Below, piece by piece: positions 1 through 7,267 of a stretch of 64,000 nucleotides of DNA; position 1 is the first letter of the stretch; each line of letters starts with the position of its first letter. Source of the DNA: CAYNHQ01 sp964397255 (GTDB taxonomy: Bacteria > Bdellovibrionota_G > JALEGL01 > DATDPG01); contig CAYNHQ010000001.1 of NCBI GenBank assembly GCA_964397255.1, forward strand, positions 124,001 through 188,000, written 5' to 3'. The position numbers were made by a program, and so were the translations under genes. Below the pieces are notes generated by a model that saw nothing but the letters and a program-made list of their open reading frames with translations, had not been told where the DNA came from and did not search any database.

Positions 1-412
1 ATCCTCGGGCGGCCCAGTAATGAAGTGCTTCGTTCTTCGGGTGTTCGTCGAAATGAAGCAAGAGGGAATCCACTGTCGCGAAATACGAAATATGAGGAGG
101 ACGATCCTGGCCGGTCGATTCCACACTCCAAAGTACACCCGCCGGAGAGGCTACCTCCCAGGAGCCGCTTTCGGAGTAGGCTCGAATTTTCATTGCTTGT
201 TTCGCCTGAAATCGAAGACTCTTCTTCTCGATCAAGAGGCCGATACGAATCGTAGATCGGTCGCTCGCAGGAAAGTCCCAAGCGCTTCGGTAAAGATCGC
301 GCAATATTCTTCCTCCTTCCCCAATGGGGGTATCTGGCAGAAGAATAAGTGTCGGCTGCGGAGGAGAGCATGCAGCAATGAGGAGAAGAAAAGGAAGGAG
401 CCGTCTCTTCAT
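1..412 (-). CDS. Secreted lipoprotein, 5' part only (possibly SpoIID/LytB-like)
   Basis: The minus-strand frame from an ATG at 412 stays open for 137 codons to the window edge, so the C-terminal part is missing. The N-terminus is a lipoprotein signal: basic start, leucine-rich core and the lipobox LIAAC with Cys15. After it comes a stretch (STIRIGLLIEKKSLRFQA) resembling the beginning of SpoIID/LytB amidase-activator domains; this family call is weak and rests on a short match. The ATG overlaps the stop of the upstream pseudouridine synthase gene by 4 bases (ATGA), so the two are very probably translationally coupled. No other long frame here is convincing. Confidence 0.75.
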   Translation of the reverse strand, partial: MKRRLLPFLLLIAACSPPQPTLILLPDTPIGEGGRILRDLYRSAWDFPASDRSTIRIGLLIEKKSLRFQAKQAMKIRAYSESGSWEVASPAGVLWSVESTGQDRPPHISYFATVDSLLLHFDEHPKNEALHYWAARG

Positions 413-1089
413 AATACTTCTAACACTTGCGCGAGTTTGTCCGGAAGGGGAGAGGAAAAAAGCATTTTTTTCCCCAGACCCGGATGAAAAATTTCGATCG
501 ATGACGCGTGTAGAAACAATCGCTTTAAATGAAATAGTTTTGCAAACTCTTTGTTCCGCCGAAAATCACCGTACATGCGATCTCCCAAGATCGGGTGATG
601 GTGCCGCTGGCTCTGAATCCGAAGTTGGTGCGTTTTCCCCGTTCGCGGATGAAATCGCACCAGTGTAGCGGGAGCGTCCGGGTAGCCCCTGGTCACTTCA
701 TAATGGGTCTCGGCATTTCCCCCCTTTTCAAGTTGATCCTTCCACTCCCCTTTTTTTGGATGGAGGGTTCCCAAAAGAAGCGCGACATATTCCTTTCGAA
801 CTTTACGATTCTCAAAATGGTCTTTAATGATCTTTGCGACGTTTTCATTTTTTGCGCAGAGAATTACGCCGCTCGTATCGCGATCAAGGCGGTGCAAGAG
901 ATAGAGAGGCTCGGGCAATAAGAAGGCCTCTTGCTTAAAGTCGTAGGGGGCTCGGAAGACAGCCTTTTCTTCCTTGGGCGTTTTAGCCTGAGGGTTGGGA
1001 TGACTCAAAACACCGTCCGGTTTGCTTAGAACAAGAAGGTCATCATCTTCATACAGAATGGAAACGGAGGGTCGCAAAGAGTCGTACAT
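409..1089 (-). CDS. RluA-family pseudouridine synthase
   Basis: Predicted 226-residue pseudouridine synthase that would isomerise uridine in rRNA or tRNA in the cytoplasm. It carries the RluA-family catalytic motif HRLDRDTSG, whose Asp is the nucleophile, the early YEDDDLLVLSKPDGV strand and the later RTGKTHQLRI motif. No S4 RNA-binding domain is present at the N-terminus, unlike RluC and RluD, so the exact substrate cannot be assigned. I chose the ATG at 1089 because sequence upstream of it in this frame does not look like protein and would run into the divergent membrane-protein gene. It is divergent from that gene with about 50 bases between starts, and is followed by a lipoprotein gene overlapping by 4 bases. 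Confidence 0.85.
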   Translation of the reverse strand: MYDSLRPSVSILYEDDDLLVLSKPDGVLSHPNPQAKTPKEEKAVFRAPYDFKQEAFLLPEPLYLLHRLDRDTSGVILCAKNENVAKIIKDHFENRKVRKEYVALLLGTLHPKKGEWKDQLEKGGNAETHYEVTRGYPDAPATLVRFHPRTGKTHQLRIQSQRHHHPILGDRMYGDFRRNKEFAKLFHLKRLFLHASSIEIFHPGLGKKMLFSSPLPDKLAQVLEVL

Positions 1090-1138
1090 AGAAAGGGGCT
1101 TCAATATAGCGCGAAGTTGCGTATCCTCGAACGGAACA

Positions 1139-2563
1139 ATGCAACGCCTGATTTGGCTCGTTCTTGGACTTACCCTCGGCCTTTTTCTTTTACACGCGGG
1201 GAGTTTTCCGATCGCGTATGGGGACCTCTTCTGGCAAATCAAAGTGGGAGAACTCTTTTGGACGACGAAATCATTTCCACGCATCGATCCGTTCGCTTTC
1301 ACAAGTGTTGGAAAAGATTGGATCGAACATGAGTGGCTCATTGAGCTTTTTTATTATGCCCTCCATTCTCTGGGAGGCCTCTTGGCCATACGAATATTTT
1401 TTGGCCTTCTCTGGACGGTAGGCACGGTTTTCCTCTTTTTAGGTCTCACCCGATCATGGAAAGATCGGCCTCTTGCCTATTTGGCCATTTTGGCTTGGCT
1501 GATATTGATTCCCAGACAATTTGCGCCCGCACCCAGCACAATTTCGATTTGGATGGCCATTGGTTTTGCATTTCTCGTAGCGCCCTGGAAGGAGTTGTCG
1601 TTGTTCCGGTGGGGAGTCGCCATTCTCTATTATTGGGTTTGGTGCAACATGCACGCTGTGGCCCTTCTTGCACTTCCATTTGTATTTGTTTTTGTTTTGG
1701 CTCCTGGGATTTCAAAATTAGAGAGAAAGCGGCGGATTTTACTCTTTATCGGGACGACGGCGGTTTCGTTTCTTAATCCTTACGGATATCACATTCACAT
1801 TTATGGTCTGGTAGGCAGAGATATCAGCGAGACCGTAGATGAATGGAAACCTCTTTTAACCGGCACGTACGTCAATAATTTGGTCAAATGTGCGTTTCTC
1901 GCGCTTTCTTTCACATGCATTGGTCTTTTCATCCATCGAGTTCGTGAGCAAGGCCGAAATTTTCTTTCATCCTTTGAAGCTCCATATGTTGTAGTTTCCC
2001 TCTTATCCATCGCATTTGCATTTCATCATAGTCGCCTAACTTGGCTCGGGATTATACCAATTACGTACCTTGCCTCGCATATCCCACTGCAGAGACTGAA
2101 GTGGGAGAAATTAGGAAGTGGCATGTTCCTTCTATTTTTTCTTTGCTGGAGTTACGGCTGGAACCCGGCCATGGCCAGAACTCTTTTCCAGCGCGAATAC
2201 TATGAAAACAATCTTCGGGGAATCACTTTGCCTATCGGCGCGGCCGACTATTTATTGACTCACCCGCTCCCCCAACCGATCTTTAATCATTATATATGGG
2301 GAGGGTATCTCATCTATCGCCTTCATCCTCATTATAAGGTTTTTGTGGACGGCCGAGCCGTGCTCCATGGAAAGAAACTTCTTCAAGACGAGCTTCACAT
2401 TACAAATGGCGGGCCCGACACGCCGGAGCTTTTGAAGCGCTATGGTTTTCGGACGCTTGTAGTTGGTCCGCATTTCTTTTCTCCCGAAACGGCCGCGAAC
2501 CTGGGCTGGAAGCTTGTCTATCAAGACGCCGCTAGCGCCGTTTATGTTCGTAGCCTCCCGTAG
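1139..2563 (+). CDS. Polytopic membrane protein, GT-C-like, unknown function
   Basis: 474-residue integral membrane protein with many hydrophobic helices. The N-terminal extramembrane loop contains a GDLFWQIKVGELF segment followed by an IDPFAF motif and WIEHEWL. The C-terminal soluble part has NHYIWGGYLIYRL and VFVDGRA. This pattern is known from uncharacterised bacterial membrane proteins that resemble GT-C glycosyltransferases or their helpers, so a role in transferring sugars from polyprenyl carriers at the cell surface is inferred only. The ATG at 1139 starts directly before the first membrane helix; no good Shine-Dalgarno is visible. It is followed after 25 bases by two further polytopic proteins in the same direction, suggesting one transcription unit. 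Confidence 0.7.
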   Translation: MQRLIWLVLGLTLGLFLLHAGSFPIAYGDLFWQIKVGELFWTTKSFPRIDPFAFTSVGKDWIEHEWLIELFYYALHSLGGLLAIRIFFGLLWTVGTVFLFLGLTRSWKDRPLAYLAILAWLILIPRQFAPAPSTISIWMAIGFAFLVAPWKELSLFRWGVAILYYWVWCNMHAVALLALPFVFVFVLAPGISKLERKRRILLFIGTTAVSFLNPYGYHIHIYGLVGRDISETVDEWKPLLTGTYVNNLVKCAFLALSFTCIGLFIHRVREQGRNFLSSFEAPYVVVSLLSIAFAFHHSRLTWLGIIPITYLASHIPLQRLKWEKLGSGMFLLFFLCWSYGWNPAMARTLFQREYYENNLRGITLPIGAADYLLTHPLPQPIFNHYIWGGYLIYRLHPHYKVFVDGRAVLHGKKLLQDELHITNGGPDTPELLKRYGFRTLVVGPHFFSPETAANLGWKLVYQDAASAVYVRSLP

Positions 2564-2588
2564 AGGAGTGACGTAACATCCGATCTGA

Positions 2589-4178
2589 ATGCAGCCGATT
2601 CGAAAGGCGGTCCTCGTTTTTTTCTTTTTTGGCCTCTTTTTTACGCTCTCGAATTCATATCGAACGGGTTTTCAACTTCCCGACGAGGAATATGTTCTTC
2701 AAGTCACTTCGCATCTGGCGGCCGGAGAGTCACCCGCGCTTCCCGAAAACCTTCCCAAGATTGCGGGCGCCTTTGATATCGGCAAAGATGGAAAGAGCTA
2801 TGCTTCGTATCAAATTGGGCAGTCGCTTCTTTATCTCCCCTTCTTTTTTGTAGCGAAGCAACTCATCGCTTTTTCGGAGCCTTATTCAGCGAGTCGATTT
2901 GGGACCGAGAGCAATTATCAATCCTGGCTCGAAAATGAAACGCGGCGCTATCTCTTCCTCTCTCCCGCATTCTTCTCGGCGCTTTCCTGTGCTCTCTTTT
3001 TTCTTTTTGCCATCGGGCTTGGCTATGGAGAACGTGCGGCATTCATTACTACACTTTTTTATGGTTTTGGAACCATGGTTTGGCCCTATTCAAAATCGCT
3101 CTTGACGGAAGCGACACAAAACGCCCTGCTCCTGGGCACGGTCTATCTTCTCTTTCTCCAGCGTCGTGAAGGCAAAGTGATTCCAAAATGGATGATTTTA
3201 GCAGGAGCTTCCTTCGGTCTTCTTCTTTCGATTCGGGCGATCTTTATAGCATTGGCTCCCATACTCGCGGTTTATTGGTATTATAAGAATCAGGAAAAGC
3301 GACTTCTTCTACCCCTTCTTCTCTTTGGCGTTCCAGCAGGCGTGTGGATGATTCCTCAACTCATTTACGATTCCGTTCGGTTCGGAAATATTTTCGCTCT
3401 TGGCTACCGGGCCGCGGGGTTTACGACCCCACTTTGGATAGGTCTTTACGGTTATATTCTCAGTCCGGGAAAAAGCTTTTTTCTTTATGCGCCCCTGACT
3501 CTCCTTGGGATTTTAGGCGCTCGTTCTTTCTTTCGACGCTCACCCGTAGAGGCCCTGCTCTTCCTCTCCATTGTATTATTAGTTCCTCTCAAATATGGGA
3601 GCTGGTGGATTTGGACGGGGGATCCAGCCTGGGGGCCTCGTTATCTTCTCGTCCTTACTCCCTTTCTCCTTCTTCCTGCTACAGAAATGGTAGAGGCATC
3701 ACTTCGTTCAACTTCGCTTAGGTGGCGAGCTGCGATAGGAAGTCTAGCAACCATTTCCTTTTTTATTTCTTTTCTCGGCGTGGCGATCCACTACCTTAGT
3801 TATTTTTCGTATGTCGAACGCAATGTTTCGTTTGTGCATTCCAGCCCGAGGGCCATTGGCGGAAGTGCCGACTCTCATTTTGAAACATCGTTTGTTCCTC
3901 AATTCTCTCCCATTCTCGGACATGCTTGGATGGTGAAATCAATTTTGACCGGCGACGAGAAGCCATTTTCAAGCGGCCCGTGGAAATCGCTAGGCCTTAC
4001 TCCACCGGCGCACGAGGGGAAACTTCAGGTGGAATGGGACATTTGGCTTTTTCAGCTCATTCGCTATGGCTTGGAATGGATCAACATTAAACTTATTCTC
4101 GGCACGATTGCCCTCATCATTCTTTGGACCATCTTCGCCCAGGAACTCTTTCGTTCCATTTTCGTTCGTGAAAATTAA
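2589..4178 (+). CDS. Polytopic membrane protein, probable GT-C glycosyltransferase-like
   Basis: 529 residues with an N-terminal membrane anchor, then a loop carrying an acidic PDEEY motif after the first helix, as in GT-C (GT39/ArnT-like) enzymes where an acidic residue in this loop is catalytic. A second notable segment is PYSKSLLTEATQNALLL. About ten further hydrophobic stretches follow, including SGPGKS-like loops and a WGPRYLL segment. The likely role is transfer of a sugar from a lipid carrier to a cell-surface acceptor, but no substrate can be named. It lies between two other polytopic proteins with 10-25 base spacing, so the three are probably co-expressed. Confidence 0.65.
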   Translation: MQPIRKAVLVFFFFGLFFTLSNSYRTGFQLPDEEYVLQVTSHLAAGESPALPENLPKIAGAFDIGKDGKSYASYQIGQSLLYLPFFFVAKQLIAFSEPYSASRFGTESNYQSWLENETRRYLFLSPAFFSALSCALFFLFAIGLGYGERAAFITTLFYGFGTMVWPYSKSLLTEATQNALLLGTVYLLFLQRREGKVIPKWMILAGASFGLLLSIRAIFIALAPILAVYWYYKNQEKRLLLPLLLFGVPAGVWMIPQLIYDSVRFGNIFALGYRAAGFTTPLWIGLYGYILSPGKSFFLYAPLTLLGILGARSFFRRSPVEALLFLSIVLLVPLKYGSWWIWTGDPAWGPRYLLVLTPFLLLPATEMVEASLRSTSLRWRAAIGSLATISFFISFLGVAIHYLSYFSYVERNVSFVHSSPRAIGGSADSHFETSFVPQFSPILGHAWMVKSILTGDEKPFSSGPWKSLGLTPPAHEGKLQVEWDIWLFQLIRYGLEWINIKLILGTIALIILWTIFAQELFRSIFVREN

Positions 4179-4187
4179 AGTTTCCTC

Positions 4188-6116
4188 ATGATTTTGCTGA
4201 TTCTTAAGGGGCTGATAAGTACATTTTCCATCTATTTTCTGCCGGGCTCGATTCTGGCTTACCGAATGGGGCGCTCGCGTTTCACCATGGGCTTAGTTGG
4301 GCGTGTTCTCGTTCTCTCCATTCTGTCACTTCCGGTGCTCATGGGAATATTCGCTTTTACATCGATTTCTATGACATTTGTATATTGTGCTTCATGTGCA
4401 GCGCTTCTTTTTATACCGATTGTAGGCCTGCCACCTGGAGAAACGGACGGAAAAGATTTCAGAGAACGTAGTTTCTGGCTCAGTTTCTTTATTGTACTGG
4501 TACTCCTCGGCTGTTTAGACAATTTCCAGGCATTTTTGGGTCGTTGGCCCCACAACTTCGATTACTTAAAACAACACGACATTGTTCATGCGTTTGCCCA
4601 TTACGGCTTTCCACTTCGACACTTTGCCGCGCCCGACATCGTGTTTGGCAGTTACTTTTTCTATTATCTACAGCCGGCTCTTTGGGTTCGATGGGTGGGA
4701 GAAGGGCAACAAACTCTCTTAACCGGGATTGCCCTCCACAACTTGATCATGGCGGGCGCTGCATTTTTTCTCCTGTGGAAAGAAGCATCCTGGTGGCTTC
4801 CAAAAATCTGGGCGCGCGTGGGCACGATACTGTTATGTTTTCTTGGGGCTGGGGGTGGCCGCGCGTTCTACCTTTTCACGAGAATGATTTTTCCTGGGAT
4901 GTTAGATTCATTCCTAACTTCTATTTCCCCGGATGGGCTCGCATTTCAAAGGAACACGGTTCTTATTCATGGTATTCAGAGCAATTGTCCTCCACAATTT
5001 GCACAGCTCTTGTTCGCGCCCCAACACTTCTTCGCGAGCGTTGTGTGCGCTGCTATGTTGTTTCGGGTTCATAGGTACCTTGCGCTTAAAGAAAATCGTC
5101 AGGATACGAGGGGTTCACTTCTCATTGGTTTATTGTTCACGGGGCTTTATTCCGCTGGGATGTCTATTTTCGCTTTCGCGAGTTACGTCCTTACTCTAAT
5201 TTCCTATTTTATCTTCCAACATCGACGCCTAAATTTTCAACTTCAGGCGATGCTTGGAAAAACACCACGTCTTGCGATTGGTTTTGCGGTCATTTGTTTT
5301 ATGGGAGTTGCTCTTTTACTTTTTCTATATGGGAGTGGTAAGGGCGGCATCCCGATTCTTTTTCTCCCCACCATCGATTTAAAAGATCCAATTCATAGCG
5401 TGGGCATACTTTGTGGCTATGTTTTGTTCGTATCCATTTCGCTGGCGAACTGGTTTCTCCCCTACTTATTTGATCATAAGTTGAAAAACGATCGATCTCC
5501 ATATTTGCTTTTTCGAGCTTCGTTACCATGCGTTCTTTTGCCGATGTTCTTCGCGATCGGAATTTACAATGACTTACTCCTGCGTCTTCCTCTCCTTTTC
5601 TTCTTTTTTAGTGCATTTTCTCTGCCATTAACGATTCAAGGATTGTGGGCGAGGGGAAGCAAAGGTTTATCTTTGGTTCTCGCAACGCTCTGCCTTTCAA
5701 GCGGAATGCTTGAGACTTTCCTGCGCGTGGTCCATTCCATGAAATCAAAGTCGGAACGCTCAGAGAATCTTGTGCCGGGATTTTTCCCCGAGTCCACGCT
5801 CATGCTGGTGTCGAGTGCGGCGGGTGCGGGTCTCTTTGAAAATTATCTCCGATGGAAGAGTGTGGATCATCTGAATTCCATAGAACAGCAATACCAAAGT
5901 AAATTTCACCTGTTTGAGAAAGAGTCATTCGCATTTCCCGGAGACCATCTGAGGCCCACTGAGCTACGTCAGGAATTAGCGAACATTTCAGCGCATTTCT
6001 CTCATTTTCTTTTGGCCGTACCCAAAGGTGAAAGTGTCAAAGGGCTCGATGGCTGTGCAGTTCTTAAGGCACAAACGCTGTCCTCATCCATCTATGATGT
6101 TGGTGCATGTAAATAA
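4188..6116 (+). CDS. Large polytopic membrane protein, unknown function
   Basis: 642 residues, strongly hydrophobic, with at least ten predicted membrane helices. A large extracytoplasmic loop near residues 110-160 contains HNFDYLKQHDIVHAF and a PDIVFGSYFFYY segment, which fits the general layout of GT-C-type proteins. The last 150 residues are soluble. The start ATG at 4188 is 10 bases after the preceding stop. I do not recognise a specific family. The position at the end of a three-gene membrane-protein run suggests it acts with the two upstream genes in envelope glycoconjugate assembly; that is inference from context. Confidence 0.65.
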   Translation: MILLILKGLISTFSIYFLPGSILAYRMGRSRFTMGLVGRVLVLSILSLPVLMGIFAFTSISMTFVYCASCAALLFIPIVGLPPGETDGKDFRERSFWLSFFIVLVLLGCLDNFQAFLGRWPHNFDYLKQHDIVHAFAHYGFPLRHFAAPDIVFGSYFFYYLQPALWVRWVGEGQQTLLTGIALHNLIMAGAAFFLLWKEASWWLPKIWARVGTILLCFLGAGGGRAFYLFTRMIFPGMLDSFLTSISPDGLAFQRNTVLIHGIQSNCPPQFAQLLFAPQHFFASVVCAAMLFRVHRYLALKENRQDTRGSLLIGLLFTGLYSAGMSIFAFASYVLTLISYFIFQHRRLNFQLQAMLGKTPRLAIGFAVICFMGVALLLFLYGSGKGGIPILFLPTIDLKDPIHSVGILCGYVLFVSISLANWFLPYLFDHKLKNDRSPYLLFRASLPCVLLPMFFAIGIYNDLLLRLPLLFFFFSAFSLPLTIQGLWARGSKGLSLVLATLCLSSGMLETFLRVVHSMKSKSERSENLVPGFFPESTLMLVSSAAGAGLFENYLRWKSVDHLNSIEQQYQSKFHLFEKESFAFPGDHLRPTELRQELANISAHFSHFLLAVPKGESVKGLDGCAVLKAQTLSSSIYDVGACK

Positions 6117-6142
6117 AAAAGCCTGGTCGCATCCTTCATACT

Positions 6143-6616
6143 TCATACGAAACGAGGTTCTTGGGTGCGCTCTAGACTTTCCAATTTGTGAACTCGTTCG
6201 TCGTATGAAATTTGTCGGAATAAATCCGCCAGCGATGCAAACGTACCAAATTCTTTCTGAAATTCGCTTTCAAAGGATACTTTTTCCAACTCTGGGTGCG
6301 CCACCACAAACATTGCATATTCATGCTGGGAATGCATATGTGTAATCGCCATATAAGCGACATTTTCCCAAGCTTAATAAGGCATACGGGCGATAATTTC
6401 CAACACCTTGAACTTCCGTAGCTCGCCTTTTTTTCCATAAAAGAGATCCATCCCCCAAAAAAGGAGGCGCGCGAATAAGCCATATTTTCTTCGGGGAGAG
6501 GCAAGTGTCTTTTCGTGTTCTTCGCGGAGTCGAGAAGAGGGAAGTCTTTCCGTGCCAGCCACAAATACAATCGGCAACCGCTGTTGCGAAGGGAGGGACA
6601 CGCCGCTCTCATACAC
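6143..6616 (-). pseudogene. Broken alternative-oxidase/PTOX-like diiron oxidase gene
   Basis: Two open segments (6616-6377 and 6373-6143) lie in the same frame, separated only by a TAA at 6374-6376. Read through, the join gives KFKVLEIIARMPY-stop-AWENVAYMAITHMH. This resembles the AOX/plastid terminal oxidase core, where the LET-type glutamate is an iron ligand. The end has ADLFRQISYDERVHKLESL, resembling the final ExxH ligand helix of the family. Only about 72 residues separate the two ligand regions, much less than in intact AOX proteins, and the middle ExxH helix is not found, so a central deletion is likely in addition to the nonsense codon. A stop also precedes the GTG at 6616. A sequencing error could explain the stop but not the missing middle. 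Confidence 0.55.
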
Positions 6617-6692
6617 CTAGCTTCGCTTCCTTTCCAGGCTTCGGTTTCTTGTCCTGAGAGTTCGATCTAGTTTGGAAACAAATTCATCGGCC

Positions 6693-7226
6693 CTAGACAG
6701 TATTACTCATGTTGGGATCGATATCTGCAATTTCACTCGATCCGTTGGAACCACAGCGAACTCGGAGAAATTTTCCCTTGGTTAATCTGTTGTCTAGAAC
6801 AGCCTTCAATATGCTACGGTCAACAACATGAATGATTTCACATCGGTCAGCATTTAGGTGATCTTTAAATCGGACTTCTACTTGGGCAGAGTGCCCGGAC
6901 ATGCCTGTACCGGTGAAACCTCTGAATGTTCTTTTTTGAACCCATACGTTCGAAACGATAGCAACATAAAGAGGCGATTGTCTTAGAAGAGCCAGTTGAC
7001 GGACCATTTTTATTAACCATATTGCGGCGATGATTGTTCCAAGCCCGGAAGTACAAAAGGCGATGAGTAAAAGGTTCTTGGCATCGGGAACCTGCGTCCC
7101 GTGAATTAAAGTATACAGAGACCAAGAAGCGATTCCTCCTAAGACAAGCGTCAACGGGACAAGAAATCGTAAAGCAAGCCGCGGCGAAACGGGAATAAAG
7201 GCGCCGGGATTTAGCTCTCTTGCCAT
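6693..7226 (-). CDS. Small membrane protein of unknown function
   Basis: 177 residues. Two hydrophobic segments near residues 20-45 and 55-75 are followed by a soluble domain with predicted beta structure (SPLYVAIVSNVWVQKRTF onward) and a hydrophilic C-terminus. No recognised family. The start is taken as the ATG at 7226, since the in-frame codon before it is TTG. It lies 41 bases downstream of the penicillin-binding protein gene on the same strand and could be transcribed with it; no link in function can be seen. Confidence 0.5.
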   Translation of the reverse strand: MARELNPGAFIPVSPRLALRFLVPLTLVLGGIASWSLYTLIHGTQVPDAKNLLLIAFCTSGLGTIIAAIWLIKMVRQLALLRQSPLYVAIVSNVWVQKRTFRGFTGTGMSGHSAQVEVRFKDHLNADRCEIIHVVDRSILKAVLDNRLTKGKFLRVRCGSNGSSEIADIDPNMSNTV

Positions 7227-7267
7227 CAAAACCCAATTAGCCGAAAATTCGCTTCCATGGAAGCAAG

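Noticed and set aside
20..487. 155-codon plus-strand frame at the left edge
   Set aside because: Composition is unlike a protein (Arg/Lys/Ser-rich without structure) and it is antisense to the lipoprotein gene, which has a clear signal peptide and coupling.
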